A stretch of 64,000 bases of DNA from Sphingomonadales bacterium 32-65-25. Its GTDB lineage: Bacteria > Pseudomonadota > Alphaproteobacteria > Sphingomonadales > Sphingomonadaceae. How positions within the stretch are numbered: the stretch's first letter is position 1; every line of letters begins with the position of its first letter. A program made the position numbers and the translations under genes. Under the pieces are notes generated by a model that saw nothing but the letters and a program-made list of their open reading frames with translations, ran no database searches and was not told where the DNA came from. The stretch is taken from positions 124,001 through 188,000 of the forward strand of contig NCEU01000002.1 of the NCBI GenBank assembly GCA_002280855.1, given 5' to 3'. Shown one piece after another: positions 45,147 through 55,638 of this stretch.

Positions 45147-47240
45147 ATGCCCCGCACTCATCCACTTGAGCGTTATCGCAACATCGGCATCATGGCCCAC
45201 ATTGATGCCGGCAAGACGACCACGACCGAGCGCATCCTGTATTACACCGGCAAGTCCTACAAGATTGGCGAAGTGCACGAAGGCACCGCCACCATGGACT
45301 GGATGGAGCAGGAGCAAGAGCGCGGTATCACCATCACCAGTGCGGCAACCACCTGCTTGTGGTCGGCTGACGAAGGCAATGGCCCCGAGCACCGCATCAA
45401 TATCATCGACACCCCCGGGCACGTCGATTTCACCATCGAAGTGGAGCGCAGCTTGCGCGTGCTCGATGGTGCCGTGGCCTGCTTTGACGGCGTGGCGGGC
45501 GTTGAGCCGCAGTCTGAAACCGTGTGGCGCCAGGCCGACAAGTACAAAGTGCCGCGCATGTGCTTCGTCAACAAGCTCGATCGCACCGGTGCCAACTTCA
45601 ATCGCTGCGTGCAGATGATCAAGGATCGCCTCGGCGCGCGTCCGGCGGTGCTGTATCTGCCGATTGGCCTTGAGAGCGATTTCATCGGTCTGGTCGATCT
45701 CGTGCAGAACCGCGCCATCGTCTGGCTCGAAGAAAGCCTGGGCGCCAAGTTCGAATACAAGGACATTCCGGCTGACATGGCGGAAGCCGCCGCTGTCGCC
45801 CGTTCCGAGCTGATCGAAATGGCCGTCGAGCAGGACGACGCGCTGATGGAGGCCTATCTCGAAGGCACCGAGCCGACGACGGCCCAGCTCAAGGCGCTGA
45901 TCCGCAAGGGCACGCTGAACTTCGATTTCGTGCCGGTGCTGTGCGGTTCGGCGTTCAAGAACAAGGGCGTGCAGCCGCTGCTCGATGCCGTGGTCGATTA
46001 TCTGCCGAGCCCGCTCGACATTCCGCCGATGCACGGCATCAACTTGAAAGAACAGGACGAAATCCGCGAAGCGTCGGATGATGCGCCGTTCTCGGCGCTG
46101 GCCTTCAAGATCATGACCGATCCGTTCGTTGGCACGCTCACCTTTGCCCGCATCTATTCGGGCAAGATGGAAGCCGCCTCGACCGTGCTCAACTCCGTCA
46201 AGGACAAGCGCGAAAAGATCGGCCGCATGCTGCTGATGCACGCCAACAACCGTGAAGACATCAAGGAAGCCTTTGCCGGCGACATCATCGCGCTGGTTGG
46301 CCTGAAGGATGTGACCACGGGTGACACGCTGTGTGCGCCGCTGAAGCCGATCATCCTGGAGCGCATGGAGTTCCCCGAGCCCGTGATCGAAGTGGCCGTG
46401 GAACCCAAGACCAAGGCCGACCAGGAAAAGATGGGCATCGCCCTCAACCGCCTGGCGCAGGAAGATCCGTCTTTCCGCGTGTCGTCGGACAATGAAAGCG
46501 GCCAGACCATCATCAAGGGGATGGGCGAACTTCACCTGGAAATCCTGGTGGATCGCATGCGCCGCGAATTCAAGGTCGAAGCCAATGTGGGTGCGCCGCA
46601 GGTGGCCTATCGCGAGTCGCTGGCCCGCAAGGTGGACGTGGATTACACCCACAAGAAACAGTCCGGCGGCTCCGGCCAGTTCGGGCGGATCAAGTTCACT
46701 GTCGAACCCGGCGAGCGCGGTTCGGGTGTCATCTTCAAGGATGAGGTCAAGGGCGGCAACGTGCCCAAGGAATATATCCCGGCCGTCGAAAAGGGTATCC
46801 GCGAAGTTGCTTCGTCGGGCCACCTGATCGGCTTCCCGCTGATCGATTTCACGGCCACGCTGTATGACGGCGCTTATCACGACGTCGATTCTTCGGCCCT
46901 GGCGTTTGAAATCACCGGGCGTGGCGGCATGCGCGAAGCGGCGGACAAGGCCGGCATCAAGATCCTCGAACCGATCATGAAGGTCGAGGTGGTGACGCCG
47001 GAAGATTATCTGGGTGACGTGATCGGCGACTTGAACAGCCGCCGTGGTCAGATCCAGGGCACCGATACCCGCGGCAATGCGCAGGTGATCGATGCCATGG
47101 TGCCGCTGGCCAACATGTTCGGGTACGTGAACAATCTGCGCTCGATGTCGCAGGGTCGTGCCCAGTACTCCATGCAGTTCAGCCACTACGACGAAGTGCC
47201 GTCGAACGTGGCTGAGGAAATCAAGCTCAAGCTGGCTTGA
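45147..47240 (+). CDS. fusA: Translation elongation factor G
   Basis: A 697-residue EF-G. The GTPase motifs are [20 protein letters not shown] (G1), [12 protein letters not shown] (G2), DTPGHVDF (G3), NKLDRTGA (G4) and the GSAFKNKG segment (G5). Domains II to V follow, including [24 protein letters not shown] and the terminal [11 protein letters not shown]. It moves tRNA and mRNA through the ribosome after peptide bond formation. The start [14 protein letters not shown] is preceded by a rather weak site (CCCGAGGCCC), so the hairpin just upstream may influence its expression. Confidence 0.99.
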   Translation: MPRTHPLERYRNIGIMAHIDAGKTTTTERILYYTGKSYKIGEVHEGTATMDWMEQEQERGITITSAATTCLWSADEGNGPEHRINIIDTPGHVDFTIEVERSLRVLDGAVACFDGVAGVEPQSETVWRQADKYKVPRMCFVNKLDRTGANFNRCVQMIKDRLGARPAVLYLPIGLESDFIGLVDLVQNRAIVWLEESLGAKFEYKDIPADMAEAAAVARSELIEMAVEQDDALMEAYLEGTEPTTAQLKALIRKGTLNFDFVPVLCGSAFKNKGVQPLLDAVVDYLPSPLDIPPMHGINLKEQDEIREASDDAPFSALAFKIMTDPFVGTLTFARIYSGKMEAASTVLNSVKDKREKIGRMLLMHANNREDIKEAFAGDIIALVGLKDVTTGDTLCAPLKPIILERMEFPEPVIEVAVEPKTKADQEKMGIALNRLAQEDPSFRVSSDNESGQTIIKGMGELHLEILVDRMRREFKVEANVGAPQVAYRESLARKVDVDYTHKKQSGGSGQFGRIKFTVEPGERGSGVIFKDEVKGGNVPKEYIPAVEKGIREVASSGHLIGFPLIDFTATLYDGAYHDVDSSALAFEITGRGGMREAADKAGIKILEPIMKVEVVTPEDYLGDVIGDLNSRRGQIQGTDTRGNAQVIDAMVPLANMFGYVNNLRSMSQGRAQYSMQFSHYDEVPSNVAEEIKLKLA

Positions 47241-47389
47241 TTTTTCGCGAAAGCCGGCTAGTCAGCGCGCCTCTGGGCACGATGATTCGGCCGGTTCTCC
47301 GCTGACACCACCGCCAGGGCGGTTCCGTTGTGGACCCGCCATAATCGTTGAACGCCTCACACGTTGAGCAAGGAAGAAGGTTCAAGGCC

Positions 47390-48580
47390 ATGGCCAAAGC
47401 AAAATTCGAGCGGAACAAGCCGCACTGCAACATCGGGACCATCGGTCACGTCGACCATGGCAAGACCTCGCTGACCGCCGCGATCACCAAGATCCTGGCT
47501 GAAACCGGTGGCGCCACCTTCACGTCGTACGACAACATCGACAAGGCCCCGGAAGAGCGTGAGCGCGGCATCACCATCTCGACCGCCCACGTCGAGTATG
47601 AAACCGCCAACCGCCACTATGCCCACGTCGATTGCCCCGGCCACGCCGATTATGTGAAGAACATGATCACCGGTGCCGCGCAGATGGACGGCGCGATCCT
47701 GGTCGTGTCCGCCACCGATGGCCCGATGCCGCAGACCAAGGAGCACATCCTGCTCGCCAAGCAGGTCGGCGTGCCGTCGATGGTCGTGTTCATGAACAAG
47801 TGCGACCTGGTCGACGACGAGGAAATCCTCGAGCTGGTCGAAATGGAAATCCGCGAAGAACTGTCCAAGCGCGATTTCGATGGCGACAACATTCCGATCG
47901 TCCGTGGTTCGGCCGTCTGCGCGCTGAACGGCACCAACGACAAGCTGGGCCGTGAAGCCATCCTGGCGCTGATGGCCGCTGTCGACAGCTACATCCCGCA
48001 GCCGGAGCGTCCGCTGGACAAGCCGTTCCTGATGCCGATCGAAGACGTGTTCTCGATTTCGGGTCGCGGCACCGTGGTGACCGGCCGCGTTGAAACCGGC
48101 ATCGTCAAGGTTGGCGAAGAAATCGAAATCGTCGGCATCCACGACACCCGCAAGTCCGTGTGCACCGGCGTCGAAATGTTCCGCAAGCTGCTCGATCAGG
48201 GCCAGGCTGGCGACAACATCGGCGCCCTGCTGCGCGGCGTTGGCCGTGAAGACGTGGAACGTGGCCAGGTGCTCTGCAAGCCCGGCTCGATCAAGCCGCA
48301 CACCGAGTTCACCGCCGAAGTCTACGTGCTGTCGAAGGATGAAGGCGGCCGTCACACGCCGTTCTTTGCCAACTACCGCCCGCAGTTCTACTTCCGCACC
48401 ACCGACGTCACCGGCACCGTTGAACTGCCGGCTGGCACCGAAATGGTGATGCCGGGCGACAACGTGCAGCTGACCGTCAAGCTGATCGCTCCGATCGCCA
48501 TGGATCCGGGTCTGCGCTTCGCTATTCGCGAAGGCGGCCGTACCGTTGGCGCCGGCGTGGTTGCAACCGTCATCAAGTGA
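47390..48580 (+). CDS. tuf: Translation elongation factor Tu
   Basis: A 396-residue EF-Tu starting [34 protein letters not shown]. The G motifs are [30 protein letters not shown] and GSAVCALNG; domains II and III end with [18 protein letters not shown]. It delivers aminoacyl-tRNA to the ribosome. The ATG at 47390 is fixed by homology (14 codons inside the open frame) and has GGAAGAAGG upstream. It lies 149 bp after fusA, without a clear promoter, and is followed by a near-perfect inverted repeat, marking the end of the str operon. Only one copy is in the window. Confidence 0.99.
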   Translation: MAKAKFERNKPHCNIGTIGHVDHGKTSLTAAITKILAETGGATFTSYDNIDKAPEERERGITISTAHVEYETANRHYAHVDCPGHADYVKNMITGAAQMDGAILVVSATDGPMPQTKEHILLAKQVGVPSMVVFMNKCDLVDDEEILELVEMEIREELSKRDFDGDNIPIVRGSAVCALNGTNDKLGREAILALMAAVDSYIPQPERPLDKPFLMPIEDVFSISGRGTVVTGRVETGIVKVGEEIEIVGIHDTRKSVCTGVEMFRKLLDQGQAGDNIGALLRGVGREDVERGQVLCKPGSIKPHTEFTAEVYVLSKDEGGRHTPFFANYRPQFYFRTTDVTGTVELPAGTEMVMPGDNVQLTVKLIAPIAMDPGLRFAIREGGRTVGAGVVATVIK

Positions 48581-48586
48581 GTGTAA

Positions 48587-48614
48587 AGGGCCGTTTCCCT
48601 AGGGAAGCGGCCCT
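48587..48614 (+). terminator. Near-perfect inverted repeat behind tuf
   Basis: AGGGCCGTTTCCCT (48587-48600) and AGGGAAGCGGCCCT (48601-48614) pair over 14 bases with one G-T wobble, starting 6 bp after the tuf stop. There is no downstream T run, so it could be a 3-prime stabiliser or a factor-assisted terminator of the str operon. Confidence 0.6.
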
Positions 48615-48710
48615 GATTCGTCAGCGCGTGGAAACACAGCGTGGATGAGAAAAGCCGGGCCCCGCGGCTTGAAACCCAGGGGCAGTTATTCTGAAGCGGC
48701 CGGTGCAACC

Positions 48711-48763
48711 CCGACCTCACATCCAGTGATGAGCTGGCGGGGATGTGTCGGTCCGCTTTTTTT
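48711..48763 (+). promoter_or_regulatory. Attenuator-like hairpin with T7 tract in the S10 operon leader
   Basis: CCGA (48711-48714), CACAT (48718-48722) and CCAG (48723-48726) can pair with CTGG (48734-48737), ATGTG (48743-48747) and TCGG (48748-48751), followed by TCCGC and seven Ts (48757-48763). It ends 30 bp before rpsJ, so transcription of the whole S10 operon must pass it. Confidence 0.55.
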
Positions 48764-48793
48764 GAATGAACGCTGTTTGACAAGATTGGTGCC

Positions 48794-49108
48794 ATGGACG
48801 CTCAGAACATCCGCATTCGCCTGAAGGCTTTTGACCATCGTGTGCTCGATCTGGCCACCGGTGAGATCGCCGACACCGCCAAGCGGACTGGTGCGGCCAT
48901 CCGTGGTCCGATTCCGCTGCCGACGCGCTTCGAGAAGTTCACCGTGAACCGCTCGCCGCACGTCGACAAGAAAAGCCGTGAACAGTTCGAGGTGCGCACA
49001 TACAAGCGTCTCCTCGACATTGTTGACCCGACCCCGCAGACGGTGGACGCGCTGATGAAGCTCGATCTGGCCGCCGGCGTGGACGTGGAAATCAAGCTCG
49101 GCAAGTAA
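48794..49108 (+). CDS. rpsJ: 30S ribosomal protein S10
   Basis: A 104-residue S10: [76 protein letters not shown]. It is part of the 30S head and also acts with NusB in antitermination as NusE. It opens the S10 operon, behind an attenuator-like leader. There is little Shine-Dalgarno complementarity directly before the ATG (TTGGTGCC), which is unusual among these genes and may make translation depend on leader folding. Confidence 0.99.
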   Translation: MDAQNIRIRLKAFDHRVLDLATGEIADTAKRTGAAIRGPIPLPTRFEKFTVNRSPHVDKKSREQFEVRTYKRLLDIVDPTPQTVDALMKLDLAAGVDVEIKLGK

Positions 49109-49199
49109 CCGTCTCGACCAAATACGCGGAGCGAATTTGGAAGGGTCACGCCCCTCCCCCGGGAACACCGGATGGGGCCTCTGATGAAAGGAGCAGATC

Positions 49200-49949
49200 A
49201 TGCGCACAGGCGTGATCGCGAAGAAAATGGGGATGACGCGGATTTTCCGCGACGACGGCCGGCACGTTCCGGTCACCGTTCTTGCCCTCGAGAACAACCA
49301 GGTTATCGCGGTGAAGACCGACGAGACCGATGGCTACACCGCTGTCCAGCTTGGCGCTGGCGCGAAGAAGGCCAAGAACACCACGAAGCCGGAGCGCGGC
49401 CATTTCGGTAAGGCCGAAGTGGAGCCCAAGGCCAAGGTGGCGGAATTCCGCGTGGCAGCAGATGCCGTGCTGGAACCCGGCGCCACCATTTCTGCAGATC
49501 ATTTCATCCCGGGCCAGATGGTTGATGTCACCGGCATCACCCAGGGCAAGGGCTTTGCCGGCGTCATGAAGCGCTGGAACTTCGGCGGTCTGCGCGCGAC
49601 CCACGGCGTCTCGGTCTCGCACCGCTCGCACGGTTCGACTGGCCAGCGCCAGGATCCGGGCAAGGTGTTCAAGGGCAAGAAGATGGCCGGGCACATGGGT
49701 GCCAAGCAGCGCACCCAGCAGAACCTGGAAATCGTGTCGACCGATGTCGAGCGCGGTCTGATCTTCGTGATGGGCTCAGTGCCCGGCTCGAAGGGCGGCT
49801 GGCTGCTCATCAAGGACGCCGTCAAGGTTGCCCGTAACGCCGACGCCCCGTACCCGGCCGCTCTCAAGGTGGCTGCCAACACCAACGTCGTGACTGCGGA
49901 TGTGGTTGATCCCGCACCGGCCGTTGCTGACGAAACCACGGAGGCCTGA
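49200..49949 (+). CDS. rplC: 50S ribosomal protein L3
   Basis: A 249-residue L3 starting [28 protein letters not shown], with the central [50 protein letters not shown] loop that reaches towards the peptidyl-transferase centre and carries the glutamine normally methylated by PrmB. The protein is longer than the Escherichia coli form (209) by a C-terminal tail rich in Ala, Pro, Val and acidic residues, as is common in alphaproteobacteria. AAAGGAGCAG precedes the ATG. rplD follows 2 bp after the stop. Confidence 0.99.
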   Translation: MRTGVIAKKMGMTRIFRDDGRHVPVTVLALENNQVIAVKTDETDGYTAVQLGAGAKKAKNTTKPERGHFGKAEVEPKAKVAEFRVAADAVLEPGATISADHFIPGQMVDVTGITQGKGFAGVMKRWNFGGLRATHGVSVSHRSHGSTGQRQDPGKVFKGKKMAGHMGAKQRTQQNLEIVSTDVERGLIFVMGSVPGSKGGWLLIKDAVKVARNADAPYPAALKVAANTNVVTADVVDPAPAVADETTEA

Positions 49950-49951
49950 TC

Positions 49952-50575
49952 ATGAAGATTCAGGTGAAGACCCTGACCGCGGCTGATGCCGGCGAGCTGG
50001 AACTGTCGGACGCCGTGTTCGGCAAGGAACCGCGCCTCGACATTCTGCACCGCGTTGTGACCTGGCAGCTGGAAAAGCGTCGCGGCACCGCCCGCAAGGC
50101 ACGTGAACGCAGCGAAGTCGCCCGCACCGGCAAGAAGCTGGGCAACCAGAAGGGCGGCGGTCGTGCCCGTCACGGCAACCGCGCTGCGCCGCAGTTTATC
50201 GGCGGCGGCAAGGCCCACGGTCCGCGCGTGCGTGATTTCGATCCGTCGCTGAACAAGAAGATCCGCCGTCTCGGCCTGGCCACCGCGCTCAGCGTGAAGG
50301 CCCAGGAAGGCAAGCTGATCGTGGTGGAAGACCTGAACCTTGGCGAAGCCAAGACCAAGGCGTTCCTGGCTTCGATGGGCGCGCTCGGCATCACGTCCGG
50401 CCTGTTCATCGATGGCGCTGCGGTTGATGTGGGTTTTGCCCGCGCTTCGGCCAACGTGCCCCACATCGACGTGCTGCCGGCCATCGGCGCCAACGTCTAT
50501 GACATTCTCAAGCACGACACGCTGGTCCTGACCCGCGCTGCCGTTTCGGCTCTGGAGGCCCGGGTCAATGGCTAA
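49952..50575 (+). CDS. rplD: 50S ribosomal protein L4
   Basis: A 207-residue L4 with [24 protein letters not shown] at the start and the extended loop [37 protein letters not shown] that lines the exit tunnel, where macrolide-resistance changes occur in other bacteria. In Escherichia coli L4 also represses its own operon by acting on the S10 leader; the hairpin with T tract before rpsJ makes a similar role possible here but does not prove it. Its 3-prime end overlaps rplW by 8 bp. Confidence 0.99.
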   Translation: MKIQVKTLTAADAGELELSDAVFGKEPRLDILHRVVTWQLEKRRGTARKARERSEVARTGKKLGNQKGGGRARHGNRAAPQFIGGGKAHGPRVRDFDPSLNKKIRRLGLATALSVKAQEGKLIVVEDLNLGEAKTKAFLASMGALGITSGLFIDGAAVDVGFARASANVPHIDVLPAIGANVYDILKHDTLVLTRAAVSALEARVNG

Positions 50576-50867
50576 CATCGACATCAAGCATTACGACGTG
50601 GTCGTGAAGCCGGTGATCACCGAAAAGTCGACCCTGGTGTCTGAGTACAACCAGGTCGTCTTCCAGGTCGCCAAGGACAGCACCAAGCCGCAGATCAAAG
50701 CTGCCATCGAAGCGCTGTACGGCGTGAAGGTGCTGGCCGTGAACACCATGGTGGCCAAGGGCAAGACCAAGCGCTGGCGTGGCCAGGAATATCGCCGGTC
50801 TGATGTGAAGAAGGCCGTGGTGACGGTTGCCGATGGCGATCGCATCGACGTGACCACCAGCATCTGA
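50568..50867 (+). CDS. rplW: 50S ribosomal protein L23
   Basis: A 99-residue L23: [95 protein letters not shown]. It lies at the tunnel exit and is the docking site for trigger factor and the signal recognition particle. The KPVITEKS and the short KTKRWRG loop are standard. The ATG sits 8 bp inside rplD, so the two are translationally coupled. Confidence 0.99.
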   Translation: MANIDIKHYDVVVKPVITEKSTLVSEYNQVVFQVAKDSTKPQIKAAIEALYGVKVLAVNTMVAKGKTKRWRGQEYRRSDVKKAVVTVADGDRIDVTTSI

Positions 50868-50878
50868 GGGCAGGGACA

Positions 50879-51721
50879 ATGGCACTCAAGAAATTCAATC
50901 CGACCAGCCCCGGCCAGCGCGGCCTGGTGCTGATCGATCGTTCGTCCCTGCACAAGGGTCGCCCGGTCAAGATGCTCACCGAAGGTCTGAAGAAGACCGG
51001 CGGCCGCAACAACAAGGGCCACGCCACCGCGCGCGGCATTGGTGGCGGTCACAAGCGCCTGTATCGCATCGTCGATTTCAAGCGCCGCACGTGGGACGTC
51101 GCTGCGACCGTCGAACGCATCGAGTATGACCCCAACCGTTCGGCTTTCATCGCGCTGGTGAAATATGCCGACAAGGACGGCACCGTTGCCTACATCATCG
51201 CGCCGCAGCGCCTGAACGTTGGTGACAGCGTGATCGCCGGCAAGAAGGTCGACGTGAAGCCGGGCAATGCGATGGAAATCGGCCAGATGCCGGTTGGCAC
51301 CATTGTCCACAACGTCGAGCTGAAGCCCGGCAAGGGTGGCCAGATGGCCCGCGCCGCCGGCACCTTCGTGCAGGTTGTGGGCCGCGACAAGGGCATGGTG
51401 ATGGTTCGCCTGAACTCGGGCGAGCAGCGTTATGTCCGTGCCGAGTGCATGGCCACCGTGGGCGCCGTGTCCAACCCGGACAACAGCAACCAGAACCTGG
51501 GCAAGGCCGGCCGCAACCGCTGGCTCGGCTATCGTCCGCTCACCCGCGGCGTTGCCAAGAACCCGGTCGATCACCCGCACGGCGGTGGTGAAGGCCGCAC
51601 CTCGGGCGGTCGTCACCCGGTGACCCCTTGGGGCAAGCCGACCAAGGGTGCCAAGACCCGTTCGAACAAGGCGACGGATCACATGATCATCCGTTCGCGC
51701 CACGCCAAGAAGAAGAGGTAA
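50879..51721 (+). CDS. rplB: 50S ribosomal protein L2
   Basis: A 280-residue L2 starting [22 protein letters not shown], with the RNA-binding domain ([32 protein letters not shown]) and the C-terminal [28 protein letters not shown], including the conserved histidine of the HPHGGG loop near the peptidyl-transferase centre. It is needed for subunit joining. The gene follows rplW by 11 bp with GGGCAGGGAC before the ATG, and precedes rpsS by 6 bp. Confidence 0.99.
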   Translation: MALKKFNPTSPGQRGLVLIDRSSLHKGRPVKMLTEGLKKTGGRNNKGHATARGIGGGHKRLYRIVDFKRRTWDVAATVERIEYDPNRSAFIALVKYADKDGTVAYIIAPQRLNVGDSVIAGKKVDVKPGNAMEIGQMPVGTIVHNVELKPGKGGQMARAAGTFVQVVGRDKGMVMVRLNSGEQRYVRAECMATVGAVSNPDNSNQNLGKAGRNRWLGYRPLTRGVAKNPVDHPHGGGEGRTSGGRHPVTPWGKPTKGAKTRSNKATDHMIIRSRHAKKKR

Positions 51722-51727
51722 GCGCGC

Positions 51728-52003
51728 ATGAGCCGCTCCGTCTGGAAGGGTCCCTTTGTGGATCTCTCGCTGCTGAAGAAGGCCGAAGCCGCACAGGGCT
51801 CCGGTGCGCGTGCGCCGATCAAGACCTGGTCGCGCCGTTCCACCATCCTGCCGCAGTTCGTTGGCCTCACGTTCAGCGTGTACAATGGCAAGAAGCACAT
51901 CCCGGTCATGGTCAATGAAGACATGGTCGGCATGAAGCTCGGTGAATTCGCGCCGACGCGCTTCTTCCCCGGCCACGCCGCCGACAAGAAGGGCAAGCGC
52001 TGA
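51728..52003 (+). CDS. rpsS: 30S ribosomal protein S19
   Basis: A 91-residue S19: [91 protein letters not shown]. It forms part of the 30S head near the bridge to 23S rRNA and contacts A-site tRNA through its basic tail. The stop shares its last A with the ATG of rplV (TGATG), a tight coupling typical of this operon. Confidence 0.99.
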   Translation: MSRSVWKGPFVDLSLLKKAEAAQGSGARAPIKTWSRRSTILPQFVGLTFSVYNGKKHIPVMVNEDMVGMKLGEFAPTRFFPGHAADKKGKR

Positions 52004-52389
52004 TGTCCAAGCCCAAATCCCCCCGCAAGGTTGGCGACCGTGAGGCGCTGGCCGTTGCCACCACCATCCGCGGTTCGGCTTACAAGCTGAACCTGGTTGC
52101 TGGTCTGATCCGTGGCCGCAAGGCGTCGGACGCGCTCAACATCCTGCTGTTCAGCCGCAAGGCAATGGCCGTGGACGTCCGCAAGGTTCTCGCCTCTGCC
52201 GTGGCCAACGCTGAAAACAACCATAACCTGGATGTTGACGCGCTGGTCGTGAAGGAAGCCAGTGTTGGCAAGGCGATCACCATGAAGCGCTTCACGCCGC
52301 GTGCGCGTGGCCGAGCCTCCGCCATCACCAAGCCGTTCAGCCGTCTGCGCGTTGTCGTGCGCGAAGCCGATGAAGAGGGAGCAAACTAA
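52003..52389 (+). CDS. rplV: 50S ribosomal protein L22
   Basis: A 128-residue L22: [73 protein letters not shown], then the beta-hairpin region [32 protein letters not shown] that narrows the exit tunnel and is a known macrolide-resistance site in other species. The start overlaps the rpsS stop by one base and its own stop overlaps the rpsC ATG (TAATG), so three genes are read as one chain. Confidence 0.99.
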   Translation: MSKPKSPRKVGDREALAVATTIRGSAYKLNLVAGLIRGRKASDALNILLFSRKAMAVDVRKVLASAVANAENNHNLDVDALVVKEASVGKAITMKRFTPRARGRASAITKPFSRLRVVVREADEEGAN

Positions 52390-53084
52390 TGGGTCACAAG
52401 ACGTCCCCCATCGGTCTGCGCCTGCAGATCAACCGCACCTGGGACAGCCGCTGGTTCGCCAAGGGCGACGAGTATGGCAACCTGCTGCTGGAAGATCTGC
52501 GCATCCGCGAGTTCATCATCAAGCATCATGCCCAGGCCGCCATCTCCAAGGTGGTGATCGAGCGTCCGGCCAAGCTGTGCCGCGTGTCCATCTTTGCTGC
52601 GCGCCCCGGCGTGATCATCGGCAAGAAGGGTGCGGACATCGAGAAGCTGCGCAAGCAGATCGCCCAGATGACCCGCAGCGACGTGAGCCTGAACATCGTT
52701 GAAATCCGCAAGCCGGAAATCGATGCCAAGCTGGTGGCCGCCGGTGTGTGCGATCAGCTGGAGCGCCGCATCGCGTTCCGCCGCGCCATGAAGCGTGCCG
52801 TGCAATCGGCGCTGCGTCTGGGTGCCGAAGGCATCAAGATCACCTGTTCCGGTCGTCTGGGTGGCGCTGAAATTGCCCGCACCGAATGGTATCGCGAAGG
52901 CCGTGTGCCGTTGCACACCCTGCGCGGCAACGTCGATTATGCCGAACATCAGGCCCACACTGCCTATGGCGTGTGCGGCGTGAAGGTCTGGATCTTCAAG
53001 GGTGAAATTCTTGGCCACGACCCGATGGCCCAGGATCGCCTGATGATGGAAGCCCAGACCTCTGGCGTCCGTCCGGCGCGCTGA
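52389..53084 (+). CDS. rpsC: 30S ribosomal protein S3
   Basis: A 231-residue S3 starting [30 protein letters not shown], with a type II KH domain ([24 protein letters not shown], the GxxG loop being IGKKGAD) and the C-terminal half [16 protein letters not shown] ... [26 protein letters not shown]. It sits at the mRNA entry channel and takes part in helicase activity. The C-terminus ([25 protein letters not shown]) has the short alphaproteobacterial form. rplP follows 13 bp downstream. Confidence 0.99.
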   Translation: MGHKTSPIGLRLQINRTWDSRWFAKGDEYGNLLLEDLRIREFIIKHHAQAAISKVVIERPAKLCRVSIFAARPGVIIGKKGADIEKLRKQIAQMTRSDVSLNIVEIRKPEIDAKLVAAGVCDQLERRIAFRRAMKRAVQSALRLGAEGIKITCSGRLGGAEIARTEWYREGRVPLHTLRGNVDYAEHQAHTAYGVCGVKVWIFKGEILGHDPMAQDRLMMEAQTSGVRPAR

Positions 53085-53097
53085 GGAGTAGAAAGAA

Positions 53098-53526
53098 ATG
53101 CTGTCACCTAAGCGCACCAAGTTCCGCAAGGCGTTCAAGGGCCGTATCCATGGCGATGCCAAGGGTGGTTCGGCGCTGAACTTCGGCGCCTTCGGCCTCA
53201 AGGCCTTGGAACCGGAGCGGATCACCGCCCGCCAGATCGAAGCGGCCCGCCGCGCGATCTCGCGTCACATGAAGCGTCAGGGCCGTTTGTGGATCCGGAT
53301 TTTCCCCGATCTGCCGGTGTCGTCCAAGCCTGCCGAAGTCCGCATGGGCTCGGGCAAGGGTTCGCCGGAATATTGGGTGGCCCGCGTCAAGCCCGGCCGC
53401 ATCATGTTCGAACTTGATGGCGTGCCGTACGATGTGGCCGCTGGCGCTTTCGAACGCGCTGCTGCCAAGCTGCCGATCAAGACCAAGATGGTGGTCCGCC
53501 TCGGCGAACCGACCACACAGGACTGA
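53098..53526 (+). CDS. rplP: 50S ribosomal protein L16
   Basis: A 142-residue L16: [109 protein letters not shown]. It helps position aminoacyl-tRNA in the A site; the arginine of the [15 protein letters not shown] region is the usual hydroxylation site environment. GAGGAGTAGAAAG lies before the ATG. rpmC follows 5 bp after its stop. Confidence 0.99.
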   Translation: MLSPKRTKFRKAFKGRIHGDAKGGSALNFGAFGLKALEPERITARQIEAARRAISRHMKRQGRLWIRIFPDLPVSSKPAEVRMGSGKGSPEYWVARVKPGRIMFELDGVPYDVAAGAFERAAAKLPIKTKMVVRLGEPTTQD

Positions 53527-53531
53527 GACCC

Positions 53532-53747
53532 ATGGCCGACAAGATTTTCGCTGATCTGAAGGTTGCGACCGACGATCAACTCGCCAACCAGCTTTCCGAG
53601 CTGAAGCGCGAGCAGTTCAACCTGCGGTTCCAGGCGGCCACCGGCCAGCTGGAAAAGCCGGGCCGGGTGCGCGTCGTGCGCCGCACCATTGCTCGCATCA
53701 AGACGCTGCAATCGGCCCGCAAGGCCGTCCAGCAGCTGGGAGCATAA
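53532..53747 (+). CDS. rpmC: 50S ribosomal protein L29
   Basis: A 71-residue L29: MADKIFADLKVATDDQLANQLSELKREQFNLRFQAATGQLEKPGRVRVVRRTIARIKTLQSARKA. It forms two antiparallel helices near the tunnel exit next to L23 and the trigger-factor site. The signature LKREQFNLRFQAATGQLEKPGRVRVVRRTIARIKT is intact. It is 3 bp from rpsQ, continuing the S10 operon without a break. Confidence 0.99.
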   Translation: MADKIFADLKVATDDQLANQLSELKREQFNLRFQAATGQLEKPGRVRVVRRTIARIKTLQSARKAVQQLGA

Positions 53748-53750
53748 GAC

Positions 53751-53987
53751 ATGCCGAAGCGCGTATTGCAGGGCACCGTGGTGTCCGACAAGGGCGACAA
53801 GACGGTGGTCGTGCTGGTGGAGCGCAAGGTCGCTCACCCGGTCTACGGCAAGATCATCCGTCGCTCGAAGAAGTATCACGCCCACGACGAGGGCAATGTG
53901 ATCAAGGCTGGTGACACGGTGCGCATTGAAGAGTGCTCCCCGCTGTCCAAGCTGAAAACGTGGAAAGTGCTCGAAAAGGTCGGCTGA
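53751..53987 (+). CDS. rpsQ: 30S ribosomal protein S17
   Basis: A 78-residue S17: [78 protein letters not shown]. This OB-fold protein binds the 5-prime domain of 16S rRNA early in assembly. It is the last gene of the S10 operon in the Escherichia coli order. A 72-bp gap with a perfect 8-bp hairpin separates it from rplN, which is where the spc operon starts in enteric bacteria. Confidence 0.99.
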   Translation: MPKRVLQGTVVSDKGDKTVVVLVERKVAHPVYGKIIRRSKKYHAHDEGNVIKAGDTVRIEECSPLSKLKTWKVLEKVG

Positions 53988-54015
53988 GCCGGCGTTTCGA
54001 GTGGGTATTGAAGCC

Positions 54016-54039
54016 GTCTGCCGGTCGGAATCGGCAGAC
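54016..54039 (+). other. Hairpin between rpsQ and rplN
   Basis: GTCTGCCG (54016-54023) pairs perfectly with CGGCAGAC (54032-54039) around an eight-base loop. It is followed by GGAAGGATC and the rplN start, with no T run, so it may be a translational control or processing site at the S10-spc junction. Confidence 0.55.
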
Positions 54040-54059
54040 ATAATGGAAGGATCGAACGC

Positions 54060-54428
54060 ATGATCCAGATGCAGACGAACCTCGACGTGGCGGACAACAG
54101 TGGCGCCAAGCGGGTGATGTGCATCAAGGTCCTGGGCGGCTCCAAGCGTCGGTTTGCCGGCGTCGGCGACATCATCGTGGTGTCGGTGAAGGAAGCGCAG
54201 CCCAAGGGCAAGGTGAAGAAGGGTGATGTGCACCGCGCTGTTGTGGTGCGCACCGCCAAGGATATCCGTCGTCCCGACGGCTCGGTGATCCGTTTCGACA
54301 GCAATGCTGCCGTGCTGATCAACAAGAATGAAGAGCCGATCGGTACCCGTATCTTCGGGCCAGTGGTGCGTGAACTGCGCGCCACGGGTCACATGAAGAT
54401 CATCAGCCTTGCCCCCGAGGTGCTGTAA
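54060..54428 (+). CDS. rplN: 50S ribosomal protein L14
   Basis: A 122-residue L14: [107 protein letters not shown]. It lies at the subunit interface, forms inter-subunit bridge B8 and is the docking surface for the silencing factor RsfS. GGAAGGATC precedes the ATG. Its stop overlaps the rplX start by one base (TAATG). Confidence 0.99.
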   Translation: MIQMQTNLDVADNSGAKRVMCIKVLGGSKRRFAGVGDIIVVSVKEAQPKGKVKKGDVHRAVVVRTAKDIRRPDGSVIRFDSNAAVLINKNEEPIGTRIFGPVVRELRATGHMKIISLAPEVL

Positions 54429-54748
54429 TGAGCGCTGCGAAGATCAAGAAGGGTGACACCGTGATTGTCCTGTCCGGCAAGGACAAGGGCAAGGAAGGCA
54501 CCGTGACCCGCAACCTGCCGCGTGACGGCAAGGTTGTGGTGGCCGGTGTGAATCTGATCACCCGTCACAACAAGCCGAACCAGTCCAACCCAGAAGGCGG
54601 CATCGAGCGCATTGAAGCGCCGATGGCGGTTTCGAAGGTGGCGCTGAAAGATCCGACCACTGGCCAGCCGACCCGCGTCGGTTTTGCCGTGGTGGATGGC
54701 AAAAAGGTGCGCGTCGCCAAGAAGTCGGGAGCCGTGATCAATGGCTGA
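54428..54748 (+). CDS. rplX: 50S ribosomal protein L24
   Basis: A 106-residue L24 with a KOW motif at the start ([24 protein letters not shown]) followed by [37 protein letters not shown]. It binds 23S rRNA domain I and initiates 50S assembly. The ATG shares a base with the rplN stop and the gene overlaps rplE by 8 bp. In Escherichia coli, S8 binds near the rplX-rplE junction to repress the spc operon; no comparable structure could be judged by eye here. Confidence 0.99.
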   Translation: MSAAKIKKGDTVIVLSGKDKGKEGTVTRNLPRDGKVVVAGVNLITRHNKPNQSNPEGGIERIEAPMAVSKVALKDPTTGQPTRVGFAVVDGKKVRVAKKSGAVING

Positions 54749-55319
54749 GAAGCTCAACCCCCGCATGCAGGTTCTGTATGCTGAAACGATCCGCCCGAAG
54801 ATGGTGGAAATGTTCGGCTACAAGAACATGATGGAAGTGCCGAAGATCGACAAGATCGTGCTCAACATGGGCGTCGGCGATGCAACCCAGGACAAGAAGA
54901 AGGTCGATCAGGCTGCCGGTGAAATGGCCTTGATCGCTGGCCAGAAGCCGGTGATCTGCAAGGCCAAGAAGTCGGTTGCGCAGTTCAAGCTGCGTGAAGG
55001 CATGCCGATCGGCTGCAAGGTCACGCTGCGCCGCGAGCGCATGTATGAATTCCTTGACCGCTTCGTCACGATCGCGCTGCCGCGCGTTCGCGATTTCCGT
55101 GGCCTGTCGGCCAAGTCCTTTGATGGTCGCGGCAATTATGCCTGCGGTATCAAGGAACAGCTGATCTTCCCGGAAATCAACTATGACCGGGTCGATCAGA
55201 TCCGCGGCATGGACATCATCGTGGCCACCACGGCCAAGACCGACGAAGAAGCCCGCGCGCTCCTGGCGCTGTTCGGCTTCCCGTTCGTTGGCTACACCCT
55301 CGAACAGAAGGCGGCCTGA
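54741..55319 (+). CDS. rplE: 50S ribosomal protein L5
   Basis: A 192-residue L5: [122 protein letters not shown] and a C-terminal [25 protein letters not shown]. It binds 5S rRNA with L18 and contacts P-site tRNA. The ATG lies 8 bp inside rplX. rpsN starts 3 bp after the stop. Confidence 0.99.
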   Translation: MAEKLNPRMQVLYAETIRPKMVEMFGYKNMMEVPKIDKIVLNMGVGDATQDKKKVDQAAGEMALIAGQKPVICKAKKSVAQFKLREGMPIGCKVTLRRERMYEFLDRFVTIALPRVRDFRGLSAKSFDGRGNYACGIKEQLIFPEINYDRVDQIRGMDIIVATTAKTDEEARALLALFGFPFVGYTLEQKAA

Positions 55320-55322
55320 ACC

Positions 55323-55628
55323 ATGGCGAAGCTTTCGATGATCAACAAGAACGAGCGCCGCAAGGCGCTGGTGGTGAAGTACGCCGGCAAATATGCCGTG
55401 CTCAAGGCGATCGCCAACGATGAAAGCCGTTCCGATGAGGAGCGTCTGATGGCCCGCCTGAAGATGGCCGAGCTGCCGCGCAATGCGAACCCGACCCGGG
55501 TGCGCAACCGCTGCGAGCTGACCGGCCGTCCGCGTGCCTATTACCGCAAGTTCAAGCTTTCGCGCATCATGCTGCGGGAACTGGCCAACAAGGGCCTGAT
55601 CCCCGGCGTGACCAAGTCGAGCTGGTAA
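55323..55628 (+). CDS. rpsN: 30S ribosomal protein S14
   Basis: A 101-residue S14 of the long, zinc-free type: [33 protein letters not shown] ... [46 protein letters not shown]. Only one cysteine remains of the CxxC pairs found in the short zinc-binding form, so no metal site is expected. It assembles into the 30S head. It follows rplE by 3 bp and precedes rpsH by 10 bp. Confidence 0.99.
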   Translation: MAKLSMINKNERRKALVVKYAGKYAVLKAIANDESRSDEERLMARLKMAELPRNANPTRVRNRCELTGRPRAYYRKFKLSRIMLRELANKGLIPGVTKSSW

Positions 55629-55638
55629 GGATAGCCCG

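Noticed and set aside
45063-47186. A 707-residue open frame antisense to fusA
   Set aside because: It mirrors EF-G codon for codon, is rich in His, Arg and Asp as expected from reverse-complemented GC-rich codons, and matches no family.
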